This document shows positions 38,561-49,826 of a stretch of 64,000 nucleotides of DNA, in pieces. Every line of letters starts with the position of its first letter. Positions within the stretch are counted from its first letter, which is position 1. The notes beneath the pieces were generated by a model, which saw nothing but the letters and a program-made list of their open reading frames with translations, had not been told where the DNA came from and did no database searches. The position numbers and the translations under genes are program-made. The DNA is from Syngnathus acus (Eukaryota > Chordata > Actinopteri > Syngnathiformes > Syngnathidae), in assembly GCF_901709675.1 (NCBI RefSeq), contig NC_051088.1, positions 15,242,193-15,306,192 on the forward strand, written 5' to 3'.

Positions 38561-38567
38561 TTTTATA
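38561..38567 (-). promoter_or_regulatory. hpx: TATA box of hpx
   Basis: Minus-strand TATAAAA, 37-43 bp upstream of the hpx ATG. The 5' UTR would be only about 10 nt. A strong TATA element suits a highly expressed liver secretory gene. Confidence 0.75.
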
Positions 38568-38950
38568 CACTTGGAACTGTGTGTCTTTGAATGTTTACAA
38601 ATGGGAGTCATTAGCATGTCAGCGGTTGCGCCATGCAGTGCCGGTCAGGGGCGGTCGGTTATTCGCACTGAATGTCTCGTGGTGGTTTCGCCCACGTTTT
38701 AATAATTAGAGCAACTCGTGTAAATGTGGTCAAAGTTTGACTTTCTGTGGGTGTGTGCAAGTGATTAATCGTTTGCACTGGGTTACCTGATAAGATTAGA
38801 AGGACAGGGGAAAACAACTAATGTGTGCCAAGGCTATTCTAAATTGAAAGCATTATAATTATTACTCACATTTTAAATAACACTATTACCAACTCAACCT
38901 GTCTTTCTAGAAATGCTCTATTTTTTTATTTCAAACAATTTTCTCTTCAG

Positions 38951-38976
38951 GATATATATATATATATATATATATA
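38951..38976. repeat. (TA)n microsatellite
   Basis: Thirteen consecutive TA dinucleotides. Confidence 0.9.
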
Positions 38977-39068
38977 AGCTTCAATAACAATCCATTTAGA
39001 ATGTGGCTTTAATCCCCCTTCAGCAAATAAACAGGTTTCCTCATTTGAACCGTTTGAAGCAATCACAG

Positions 39069-39075
39069 TATATAC

Positions 39076-39166
<91 letters not shown>
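39069..39166. repeat. compound (TA)n(TG)n microsatellite
   Basis: About 30 TA units run directly into about 19 TG units, and abut the left side of the Tc1-like element. Confidence 0.95.
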
Positions 39167-39168
<2 letters not shown>

Positions 39169-40010
39169 AAAGTGAAACTTGTCTATTACAATATAGTCAT
39201 TCATGATGCACAGACAGTTAAAATATTTATTTTAATACTTATGTTAATAACTGACAACAAAAGAAAATCCCAAATTCAGCATCTAAAAAAAAAATTTGAT
39301 TAGATCAACTCAAAAAATGTATTGTTGGCCAAGTGAAAAGTATGAACATCAATAATATGAGCATGTACGGCACTCAGTACTTAGTTGGAGCTCGTTTTGC
39401 TTGAATGACCACAGCAACGCAGTGTGACAATAAGCACTGCTCAAACGTGCAAGGAGGAGCGATTCGTGTCAGGTGAGACGCAGAGCTCTGTGAAAAGCCA
39501 GCCTCTTGACCTGTTGTCACTTGCCCTTCTCGGTCAAGGGGTCAATGGTTGTGTATCTTTTGGAAAACTCTCACATCAGCAGTCTGTCCCACGATTGCGC
39601 AGCCGACCGTACTAGACATTGCAGGTGTTTCGAAAAAAATTTGCTGATTAGAGTGTGCCACCAGGTTTCTTCAATGTCGAACCTTTCCACAATACTAAAA
39701 TCTTCTGAAATGGTGAATGAGATTTTCATTAGTTGTCAATTATAATCATCAAACTAAAAAGAAAAACATTTGAAAAAGATGGGGTTTTGTGTCATGAAAG
39801 AATATAATTATGGCTGCACAATAGCAAAACATCTCATTATTACGATTACAATGACTATCGGGAAGACCAATGATAAGTTTTATATTGAATTGTATAGGAG
39901 AATTACTAACACTAAACTTCAATGACTCATTAAAAAAACTGAATGGAATGGAATTACTGAAATGAGTCAACTTTTTCATGATATTCTAATATACAAGCAG
40001 CACGAGTATA
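39169..40010 (-). mobile_element. internally deleted Tc1/mariner-type element with broken transposase
   Basis: The two flanks form long degenerate inverted repeats. Near 39240-39280, taacaactgacaacaaaag matches the inverted form of the right flank near 39725-39745. Between them, on the minus strand, is a decayed transposase N-terminus (QTADVRVFQK, then after a stop EAGFSQSS, at about 39490-39600). A C-terminal fragment lies near 39370-39400. The central catalytic region is missing and stops interrupt the rest. The right end has the fish Tc1-like terminus cttttttcatgatattctaa-like sequence at 39970-39995. The corresponding left terminus is lost into the TA/TG microsatellite. Non-functional. 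Confidence 0.7.
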
Positions 40011-40415
40011 TGCTCTGCAAACCGATTGGCGACCAGTCCCTCTGCAGACGAGGTTCATTGGGGTCAAAAGAGTTTTTTACAATCAACTCAATGACTGAAG
40101 TGTTCAAATCTTTACATTGCGCTGGCCATACCAACAATGCACAAGCACATCTTAGATTTGTTGTTAGTGCCACTGACCATGGCATAAAAACAAGTGGTAA
40201 CATTTTATGACTCTGACTCACCTTATATTGACACTTCAACGTGACTTCCTGGTCGTAAGACGCGGATTTCAAGTGAAGCATGCAGTAAAGCGTCTTGCTA
40301 TTGGTGGCGTTGCCCTAAAATAGTGGGGTGACGAGTACCCCTAGGGGTACTTGAAGGCACTTCAGGGTCTACTTGCAATCTTAAATAATGAAGTATGTGT
40401 GTAGCAGCATTGATG

Positions 40416-40416
<1 letters not shown>

Positions 40417-40452
<36 letters not shown>

Positions 40453-40493
40453 AAATGAATGAATGAATGAATGAATGAATGAATGAATGAATG
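40417..40493. repeat. (AAAT)n / (AATG)n compound microsatellite
   Basis: AAAT repeats change to GAAT repeats after one interruption (aattaaatgaatg). Confidence 0.95.
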
Positions 40494-41022
40494 ACGCTCA
40501 GTGTGTCAGAAGCCCACCTAAAATGTCTCACTAAATGCAGAATTATCTGTAGGTATCGTCTTCTTTTTTTAATTATTAAATAGATATATTTTTGCACTGG
40601 TTACAAAAAAAAAAAACTATAAATAAACATGCCCTCCAGCTTCATTTGCAAAATAGTGTTATTATGGAATCTTGCACTCTGAATATTGTAGTCGATAAAA
40701 ATTTAATCAGAACATAATAATACGTATATATAATGCAAATTTAATTTAATTTATTGTGCTGCTCCCGCTGGTGTGTGCGTCTTTGCCACACGGGGGCAGT
40801 ATAATAAAGCAGTTCACTATCTGTCAAACTGCTGTCATGGATTGCGTTGACTGCCGCCATTCAAAATTGCGCTCGCAAGTCAAAGCATAAAGAATCAGCC
40901 GAATGGTAGTCGTACAATTATCTTGAAAAACCTGTAAGTTGGATCACACTTATCTCAATAACAATTGAGGGATTGTACTACTATCAAATTAACAAACAAA
41001 AAAAATCAGAAACGCTCTAAAG

Positions 41023-41028
41023 TTTATT
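41023..41028 (-). terminator. polyadenylation signal of the NHL-repeat gene
   Basis: Plus-strand TTTATT is AATAAA on the minus strand, about 240 bp past the stop codon. Confidence 0.5.
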
Positions 41029-41269
41029 GCTATTTAAGTGTCTCACTTTTGACAAGATACAACAATCAGATTTGATAATATATATATACATTTATCTATC
41101 AGGAGTAAATCACATTTGTTCACTCATTTTGTGAAAAGAGGTGTGTAACAAGTAAGCAGTACAAGCTAATTAGACTGGAATTTGCATGCTGTGCTACTTC
41201 AAATGTAATCCTCGAATTAAGCAAAAGGTTCTCTCCCAAACTTCTGGAGTCATCGTAATCAGCCGCATG

Positions 41270-43729
41270 TCATTTGTAGCGATAGATCTTGACGGAATGA
41301 TTCATGCTGTCCGATACCGCCATGTGGCCATCAGGGAGCAGCGCGAGACCTCTTGGGCTGTTCAAATGATCTGTCACTAGCGGCCAGCCGACACCCTGGG
41401 ACGGGTAGAGAAGAACCCGGTGGTGCTGCTTGCCCCAGTCTGCCACCAGCACATCCCCATTGCTGTCAATACAAAGGCCCCAAGGGCAGGATAGGACAGG
41501 CCCAAGGCCGCAGCAGACCCCCAAGACTCGTATTGTATTCCACCCGGGCTCCAGAACACGTATACATGGCACACGGTCAGTCTCGTTGCCTCTTTCTGAG
41601 AGCGCCATGAGGCCGGTTGTGAGACAAGCTGCCACCAGGTATGGCCTGTGGTAACCAGTGACAACTGTACGTTGGAGCCTGGCCCCGGTTTTGGGGTCCA
41701 GTTTCAGGGCGGTCAGGGTGCCACGCTTGATGTCAGCAACCAAGAAATCATCTTGACGGTTTACAGTAACCCCCCGGGGAGCGTCCAGTTCTTGGTTTGC
41801 GGAACCACTCGTCGCGCCTCCGAACGTCCGCAGGAGACGTCCGTGACGGTTGAAGACCAACACGGCCCGTTCGGCAGCGCAGGTCAGAGCGATGAGTCCT
41901 TTTGAGTTGACAGCCACGTCAAAGTAATTGCAGATACGGGAAGATCTCTCTGATCCGGAAGTGGACACTTGCTGCACAATGTTCTTTTTGGGGTCGGTCA
42001 CCTGAATGCGGGCGTTTCCACAATCCACCACAAAGAGCTGCCCTTTAACAGTTGCATGCATACCGCTTGGCAGGTTGAAATCTGTGCGGCCTGATCCTTG
42101 TCTGCCGAACTGTTTGACCAGATAAGCTGAGTCAAGCGCGGGCGAACCGCCGCCCTCTTCCCCCACCTCCCTTAAAGCTGCCACGTCGTTGTCTTTGTTT
42201 TTGTATTTCTGCGATCCCTCCCGTTCCATGTCTGGCACGGATGGATTCACAGAATGTAAACCACACACCTTTCTAACGTAAGTCTGGCTACTGAAATGTG
42301 GTTCCCTGACATTTAAAGTATTGCTGTCTGGTTGGGAGTCTGGGTCATGTCCTTGGGTTTGTTTGAGAGTTGGCTCTGCTGCCAGACGTATTCGATTGAC
42401 CTTCCTGATAGCTCTACACTCGCCTTTGTCACCAGGACTGACGGGGCTTAGTTTACCAGAGAACTTGTCAGAAGAAAGTGAAAGACGGTGCTCCTGCCTG
42501 AAGGATCTGTTGAGCGATATATTCTCAGGGCACATGTAACACGAATCCTCACAGGCCACTGGCGAAGGAGCGCCTCCACTGTCCTTCGATGATTCATCTG
42601 ACCCGGATAGGGCTTTTTGAGAAAACGAATTAGCTCTTGTGGGAAGGTATCCAAGAGTGTGCCTGGAAAAGGATTCACTTTCTTGAGGGGAGGAAGTTTC
42701 TTCACGCGAGACAAGGACGCTGGAGGTCTTATCGGTTGGTTGGTATTTGCCATCCGATTCATCACTTTCAGATTCTCCTTGATGAGAGAGTACTGGAAAA
42801 GCAGTTAAGACGTCTCTCTCGCATATGTCTGAACAGTTATTTCCGTCCTCTTGGGAGGACTCTGATACACCACGATTTCTTGGTATGGGAGACACTGATG
42901 ATCTAAACTCTTCATTCGCAGAAGAACCTAATGGATTTTGTTTTGGTCCAATTTGCAGGTTCCCACTCTTTGTCTTTGTGTTCTCCTCCGAACTTTGTCT
43001 TTGCCCCGCTTTGACTGTTGACGGTTCTTTACGGATCTCAAGAGGGGCGGTGTTTGAAAATGTTGAATCCCCTGAGTGCAATGCACACTTCTGTCCTTGG
43101 ACGCCACAGACACCAATGGGATAGGTTCTACCTTGCTCATAGATACTGACCTCCCCCAAGCATACATTCTTGGACTTGGTTGGTAGGAAGCTGACCCTTT
43201 TAATTGTAAGTGAGATTTCCCATGGCTGGGTGACTTCGGCCACCCCTCTCTGCAGCTGATTTTTGTTAGCGCCCCCGGCTACACCGCCCCATCTTTGGAT
43301 CTGCTCCTTCAGCTGGCAAATCTTTCGAAGTTGCTGATCGATGAGTGTTTGCACAACTCTCATTGCTGCTGAATTCTCCTTCTTCACCTGACTCAGGAGA
43401 CGCTGGGCTTCTCTGTGATGCCGCTCAACCTTCTCAAGAAGACAACGCTCTTCCCTCTGTGCGTCAATCGCTGCATTGTCCAACTCTCGGTTCAATTCAT
43501 CCATCTCATCTTGCTGGCGCTCCCTGAGGCTTTGCAGTTCTCTCTCCCCTTGCTCCAAGTTGGAGAGTGCCTGCGTAGCCCAGGGAAGTGGTGAGGTGAG
43601 AGAACGCAACGTAAAGATGGACTCTTTTGGGCTCCTTGGAGATGCAAGTTGCCTTTGTCGGGGAATGCTTTGCGTTAATAGGGCTGAAAACCCGAGGAGA
43701 GGTCTTCTATCTTGAGAGTGCAGTAACAT
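41270..43729 (-). CDS. coiled-coil and NHL-repeat protein, RING-less, single coding exon
   Basis: An uninterrupted 819-residue frame. Residues about 52-148 form a charged heptad-rich coiled coil (ERELQSLRERQQDEMDELN). Residues about 150-540 are Ser/Glu-rich and look disordered. Residues 541-819 form NHL repeats of the TRIM2/3/32/71 type: DFNLPSGM, APRGVTVNRQDDFLVAD, CPWGLCIDSNGDVLVADWG and SPRGLALLPDGHMAVSDSMN. I chose the ATG at 43727-43729 (context CCACAATG) because a polypyrimidine tract and CAG acceptor lie immediately upstream (43734-43750). No RING, B-box or filamin domain is visible, so E3 ligase activity is not expected from this exon alone. NHL propellers bind RNA or protein; the target here is unknown. 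It lies beside hpx, as TRIM3 does in human. I cannot assign a named orthologue. Confidence 0.85.
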   Translation of the reverse strand: MLLHSQDRRPLLGFSALLTQSIPRQRQLASPRSPKESIFTLRSLTSPLPWATQALSNLEQGERELQSLRERQQDEMDELNRELDNAAIDAQREERCLLEKVERHHREAQRLLSQVKKENSAAMRVVQTLIDQQLRKICQLKEQIQRWGGVAGGANKNQLQRGVAEVTQPWEISLTIKRVSFLPTKSKNVCLGEVSIYEQGRTYPIGVCGVQGQKCALHSGDSTFSNTAPLEIRKEPSTVKAGQRQSSEENTKTKSGNLQIGPKQNPLGSSANEEFRSSVSPIPRNRGVSESSQEDGNNCSDICERDVLTAFPVLSHQGESESDESDGKYQPTDKTSSVLVSREETSSPQESESFSRHTLGYLPTRANSFSQKALSGSDESSKDSGGAPSPVACEDSCYMCPENISLNRSFRQEHRLSLSSDKFSGKLSPVSPGDKGECRAIRKVNRIRLAAEPTLKQTQGHDPDSQPDSNTLNVREPHFSSQTYVRKVCGLHSVNPSVPDMEREGSQKYKNKDNDVAALREVGEEGGGSPALDSAYLVKQFGRQGSGRTDFNLPSGMHATVKGQLFVVDCGNARIQVTDPKKNIVQQVSTSGSERSSRICNYFDVAVNSKGLIALTCAAERAVLVFNRHGRLLRTFGGATSGSANQELDAPRGVTVNRQDDFLVADIKRGTLTALKLDPKTGARLQRTVVTGYHRPYLVAACLTTGLMALSERGNETDRVPCIRVLEPGWNTIRVLGVCCGLGPVLSCPWGLCIDSNGDVLVADWGKQHHRVLLYPSQGVGWPLVTDHLNSPRGLALLPDGHMAVSDSMNHSVKIYRYK

Positions 43730-45092
43730 TGTGGCTGGCAGTAAAAAAAAAAAACCCACAGATCAGTTCGTGCTTTCTGCCTATAAAGACACAAAGAGAA
43801 AATATTGCTTGAAAATGCCAAATTAGAAGGTCAGTCAAGAAAAAGTTTTGTCAAAGGGTGTCACAGTGTGGTTTCCAATATGAACTAGCTCTTCTAAGGT
43901 TTCTCTTTGACCTACCCGCATACTCAGTTGTGACAAATAAACTTATGAGGGCTCATGTTACTTCCATTTTTTTTTCCCTCCTAAAACTGGGGCACGGCAT
44001 TGGCGGCGTGCAACCGTATCCATCATCAACGACACAATATTCAGTTTCTCTGGAAACTATAAATTGTTCTCATGTAACCATTGTTCTCATTCCCTGAGGA
44101 TGTAATTTTATATATTACTAGACCTCAATGTTGGGAGTCATTGGTCACTTAAATGTCCCAAATTGATCCATCATAAAAAAATATATAATGTGTATGTATA
44201 TATTGACTTTGCTTCCTAGAGCAAGTCATGTTCTACTTTTATTTGACTTTAGTCTGATACAATGTCCACTTGTGGTTTGAAAGTCCAACCTCTCATGAAT
44301 CTTCAAAACACTTCAACTGTGCCAAATAATTTCATCCTGGAGTCACACAGACGCTCATTGTTCCGCTCAAGGCATTGAAAGTGAGCTGTGTCTTTCAGAT
44401 AAGACTTTCCGAGAAACGAGAGGTGTCACTAGCGAGTGGGTCACGACGGTCCCTTTGAGAATGAATTTTTTATTACAGCTAGCGTACGTGTTAAATGGAT
44501 GGCAGAATGACGTGACAAAACAATTCTTGGCAGCACTGTGTTCACGTTAGCAATTTCACAGCCCTGCCACCCACATGGAGGAAAAAAGAAGACGGCTTTT
44601 GCAAAGGATGAATGGCTGAGGTGTCAAATTGCTTCTGGAAACATGAGAGCGTCAAAATCTTACAAGATGGAAAGTAGAAAAAAGTCTGAGGTTGGAATAT
44701 TTGTTTTTGGAGGGGAGAAATAGGAGAGGAAAATATCACGGATCATTGAGAGGGAATGGGGAGGATGCATATCAGCGCCAACCTCGTGACCTGCATGAGA
44801 CGATGCTCACATTACACAGCATTAAAGTTAAATTAACTGTGCAGGTGGCCAAGTTATTGAGAGGCCTTTTTCTGAGGTCCGGAGGCAAAATAAGAAACAA
44901 ATGCCATCAGCTAGCATAAAAGGAGTGGGCAAACTCTTGGGGGCACATTTGAATTTTGAATTTGTATGTTTAATAAACAAATTTAGAGGGAAACTGCTGC
45001 GGTGAAAAATGTGTGTGTAAAATGGCTCATTTTAAGAATGAAAGAATATAATAAAGGATGAAATGGATGTGGATTTTAAGTTTATTAAGATA

Positions 45093-45138
<46 letters not shown>

Positions 45139-45667
45139 TAGAGTAAATCAACCTTGTTATTTAATGAGAAAAAAAGAATGTCAATTTGAATTAAAGAAAA
45201 ATAGGGGAAATTTGATAAGGTGGAAAAAAAAATCAAGTATTGTAATCAGTTTAAATAAAAACATTTTTATTCCATTGTTTGAATTTCTAATGAATTGTTT
45301 AGTTAGTTATCAAACAAAATACATCCCAATATGTTCAATTTATTTTACTTGTGTTTTTTTACTCTTTACATTGAACTCAGGTACCAATTGCTTGATGACA
45401 TGAATTAATGTTTTTTTCTTTTTTTCTTAATGGACAACTACTAACAAATAATAATTACCCATTTTTTTGGGACAAGCTAATTAATTAATGTAGCAAATAT
45501 TAGAGAAGCATATTGGAGATTTGCCCACCCCTTAATCTTTAAAGATCCACAATGTTTCAAACTAAACAAGGAGACGAAAGAGGAGAAATTTACAAACAGC
45601 ACAGTAGAGAGTTCAGAATGGATCAATAATGGATAAAATAGATGATACATTTTGAAAGAGAACCTAC
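43730..45667 (-). other. presumed 5' intron of the NHL gene
   Basis: Bounded by an acceptor just above 43733 and a possible donor (GTAGGTT on the minus strand at 45661-45667). It contains AT-rich sequence and a (TTA)n microsatellite at 45094-45139. No RING or B-box exon is visible. Confidence 0.4.
45094..45139. repeat. (TTA)n microsatellite
   Basis: Pure trinucleotide run of about 15 units. Confidence 0.95.
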
Positions 45668-45760
45668 CTGCGCGCAAGGAGTTCTCCACTCTGCTCTCCA
45701 ACCTGCACTTCTTCCTCTCACCAGCCTCTTCCTCGGACACTCCCTCCCAACGCGCATGCG
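45668..45760 (-). other. candidate 5' exon of the NHL gene
   Basis: On the minus strand a purine-rich, CpG-containing segment ends in CAG/GTAGGTT, a strong splice donor. Splicing to the acceptor before 43733 would add an open frame joined in phase (ending SLRA, then ATM). That frame has no ATG within the exon, and the ATG at 45757 is in another frame. It is best read as 5' UTR, or as part of a longer coding exon not recognised. Confidence 0.35.
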
Positions 45761-48700
45761 CGCGCACACACAATTGTCACAATTAGTATACAATAACATT
45801 ACATTTTAGTCAAAACAAAATGAATTTGGGGTAATGGTCTTACAAATTAAGCACCTGAACAACATAGTGTTGGTGAATGAATTATTTACAATTAAATACA
45901 GTTACATTTGATCTGAATACCGATTTAACGATATAATTTCTCTAATTGCAGTAAAAGGGTTGTAAATCAATGCTAATGCTAGTTGTTCTGCTTAAGAGCA
46001 CACTTTTCTATGCTAATCAGTCTACAATTAAAGAAAATAATCTGTCCTCATGTGATAAAATGAGTGACATGGTTGTCTTTGTTTGAGTAAAATCAAGCTG
46101 AAATGATTGACAATGTAAAAAAAATAATTAACTAAAGAGCGCGCTTTATTGTCAGCGCAATTAAATTGATTATTTGTCAGGGGGGGCGTTAAACCACTGC
46201 TGCAGATACTCCAGTTTACCACTAGATGTCAGCAAACACACAATATTAAAGAGCCTAAGTTCAGTAGACGTGCGTGTAAGCGCTTAATTGGCAGTACTAT
46301 ATTGATTCGAACTGAAATATTGTATAATGAAGCAACAAGCCCTTCTCACAGCTGGGATTTGTCAAGCAGAAAGATGCAGAAAGATCAACAGTACATCCAT
46401 TTTATATTCCTGGCCAAGAAAGACCATACCACTTTGTTGAATTTTATGAAAACATTTTTAAGAAATTGTGCAGATGGCTGACTTTTTCTGAAGCGTCAGC
46501 AATGTATCACAAATCCGTACAGGACAGCCACTGAAGACTAAACATCCAATTAGGCGCTCACGCATGCTTTCTTTAGCAGTAGAGCGCGTGGACGTCGTGT
46601 TAGTGCAATTTTCCCTCCGGTTTTCAGCCAATATTTCTCTCTTATTGGTGGAAGCAAGCTGCGTGTTCACAGCTGCCGTCAACAAATAGACCCAGAAATG
46701 CATCTATCTGCACTCCAGTGGACGTCATTTGCTGTTTCATTTGTCATGTGTTAAAGTGAGCCCAAGAAGCCACTCTGTAGCTTAGGGTTGATGGAGAAGC
46801 TTTACACTTCTGTTCTGTTTCGGTTAAATTAGACCAGGTTGGACATTTGACAGCATCTTGGCCCATTCACTTAAAACAAAAAAAAACAAAAAAATGAAAG
46901 CACTCAATCACAAGCAAGTATGCTATAAAACAATAACTTATAATGTTAATATTAGACAACATCATATAGTTATTTCTTAGCCCATGCTGATTCACAGCAA
47001 AATAAAATAAAGCGGCAATTTCACATTTAAAAAGATTACTGTCATCTTTCCATTGCAACCCATGTTTTCCTTGTTGTTACTGTATTTGTTAATTGTGATA
47101 AACTACAGATACTGTATGTTCAGCCTCAAAATCAATTCTTATTTAAATCAGGGAAATCCATCTGCTCAAAAAGTTTGCTTCAATATAATGAAATCCTATG
47201 AAATCCTTTTGAAAGTCAAACAGAGCTAGTTAGCACGTGCCGCTCACATATAGAAGCCAAAAGCCATCCGCCTGCCCACCCCCACCACCCAGACGCCCAC
47301 CACCACTACCACACAGGGGTCCTACAGGCAGTCCGGCTGCCTCTGTGACTGATTGTTTCTATCTCCGGCCCTGTCAGCAGAGATGGAGAATTATCTCTGC
47401 CTAAGGTGACGCCCGGCACACCCGTTATTATTTTTATTATTGACATAAGTGATAAACCTTTGATGCTCGCTTCACGTCCAACATCGATGCAATTAAATCA
47501 GCGCCACATTGGGGCTGGCGCGTGGCAGAGTAATGGGTCCAATAGCTGCTTCAACAAAATAATAATGTGATTCCACGAGGTAGAATTACAGCCTGCTACT
47601 GTATACGTGCTTCCATATAGATCAGTTTGATACATGACAGGAAGGCTAATGCGTTATTATTACCATGCGGCAAGCGGGTAGACCTGTTGCTAACAAACAA
47701 TTAAAAAAAAGACATCACAGATGGCATTAAAAAGGTGGTCAAGAAAGTCTGGCCTACTTTACATAAAGAAGGTAATATGAGGTGATGAATATGCTAATGG
47801 TGCTCATTCTAGGGGGACTGTCTCTTTTCAGAGGGGAAGATCTGCTTCTGCTATAGATTCGATTAATTCCTCTTCATGCCACTCCTCATTTTGGTGTCCT
47901 ACTGCCACCTCGCCCCCCGCTTCCCCGCTCATGCTGTCGGGCCGATGATATTAGACGAACAATCGCAGAAACAAAATGAGCTGGAACAACCAAGATGGGA
48001 ACAGATGGCACGTAATTGCCTGGCGGAGGAAGCCAGGGAGTCAATTTTTACCCGTCCCAGAGGAGTTGCACTTGTGGTGGGGAAGGGGGGAGGGATGGAG
48101 GGGGTTAGTGCAGGTGCATTTGTTTTGATCAGATATGGCCTGGAGGAAGCATGTGAGAAAGATTCATCACAGGCACATTAAGCTGAGAGATTTAACAAGG
48201 CGACTGGCTGAGACTTCAATCAGAAGTTTTGACCGGGCCAAGGCATTAATATCACACTCAAGTGTTGCGCAAACTGTCAGATGGTCCCGAAGATCACTCG
48301 ACTCGATTTCACACTCATTCGACAAAGTAACTCTATAGAAAAGACGTGACAACTTTGCATCAGGACGAGGATAGAAAATGCAAAAAATTTTTTCATAGAT
48401 ACCAAGCCAGGATGTGTTATCACCATTTTAGTGTCACAATCTAAAGTTGCTGCAAAGCGGAAATAAATGACTTCTAAATTTGCCACATCACAAGGACGTG
48501 TTGTTCACACCTACCTTGTGTAAAAACTCTCTTATGTCGACGCATCACTACATGTTTGAAGCGGGAAAATATAGCTGCTTATTCACTGATGTGAATGAAA
48601 GCACTCAAGTTACATAGTGAGCTCTGTGCAATTAATGTGACTTAATCGTCTTTCCTTTTGAAAGGTTAAGAGTGAGGGTGAATTTAAGTGTCAAGATCTG

Positions 48701-49813
48701 TGTGACTTTATGTTGATTGGATTATGTTTCGTTTCATATTCTGTCATGTTTTCCTGTTTCTTCTTTCATGCGTACTTGTTAGCTTTGTTTTATTTTCAGC
48801 CCCGTGCTTTGTGTCCATCAATCAGCTAGCTGCTCCCGCTCGTGTCTTGTCCAGGTCTTGTCACTTTGCTTGTATTTAGATCCCTGCTTTATTTTAGTCG
48901 TAGTTTGTCATTTTGAGGTTTCTCTAGTTTTGAATCCATCCCTGAAGCTTTTTAGTTACTTTGAGCGTTGCTGTTTGTTAATTTAGTCTGTTTTGTGAAT
49001 TGCATTACACAAATTTGGACATTAAGTTTAAGGGTTAGACTTCTGCTCTTGTACACTCATCTGTTAATCATTTTTCTCATTGTCACAGCATATTTTTACA
49101 ATTTTGGTGTAATTTTATGTGAACATTTTTCAAATTGGATGTTTTTGACACATAGTCATCTTTTAAAAATGAAAGGACATCAAAGACCTCATTAAAAAGA
49201 ACTTTTCAATATTTTTTTCTGCCTATCTCATAGTCATTTAATTTACATTAATTTACAATGCCATGAATAAAAATTGCCAGATGTGACCTGGAAACGGACA
49301 GAGATTAAAAAAAAGAAATTACGTATTTGTTTTCAATTCAGCAACAATGTAAATGTCCGATTTTGAAGTCTTCGATTCTCCTGAATTGTTTTGAAAAGGA
49401 GTGTACATGCATCAGCACTGGTCATGTTGTTCATGACCGGTTTTGGATGGCCCAAGTAAACTGGAAGCAGCCACTCCATTCTAGGACATGAATCAGTCAC
49501 ACACTGTTCGAGGAAATGTTTTTTTTCTGGGCACTTCAAGCCTTCAGACCACATCTGTTCAATTACCAGCATGGAAAGTGCATTACCATTGGCTTTGTTG
49601 TGGGAGATGCTTGATTTTCATGTGGGTTTTTTTTTTCTTAAAGAAAAAAGTGGATGAATTTGTAATGCGGTGATCCCCGTCACTTCTTTTTACAATCTCA
49701 AAGTTGCGCCGGCCGCCCAATATCAAACTAATAAATTACAACCCCCATCTCCCGCATAACTGGCTGATAAATAAAAAAAAAGGATTTGTCGTAGTCTGCA
49801 GCTGTGACCCAGG

Positions 49814-49826
49814 GTTACCTAGCAAC
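49814..49826. promoter_or_regulatory. RFX X-box-like motif
   Basis: GTTACCTAGCAAC matches the inverted-repeat X-box consensus bound by RFX factors (GTTNCC, spacer, GGYAAC form) with one mismatch. No adjacent gene start is visible. Confidence 0.4.

Noticed and set aside
45668-45757. ATG at 45755-45757 (minus) as start of the NHL protein
   Set aside because: Splicing at the visible donor and acceptor puts this ATG out of frame with the NHL coding exon.
47876-48181. 101-codon plus-strand open frame
   Set aside because: Chance frame; no domain, no flanking splice pattern and no homology recognised.
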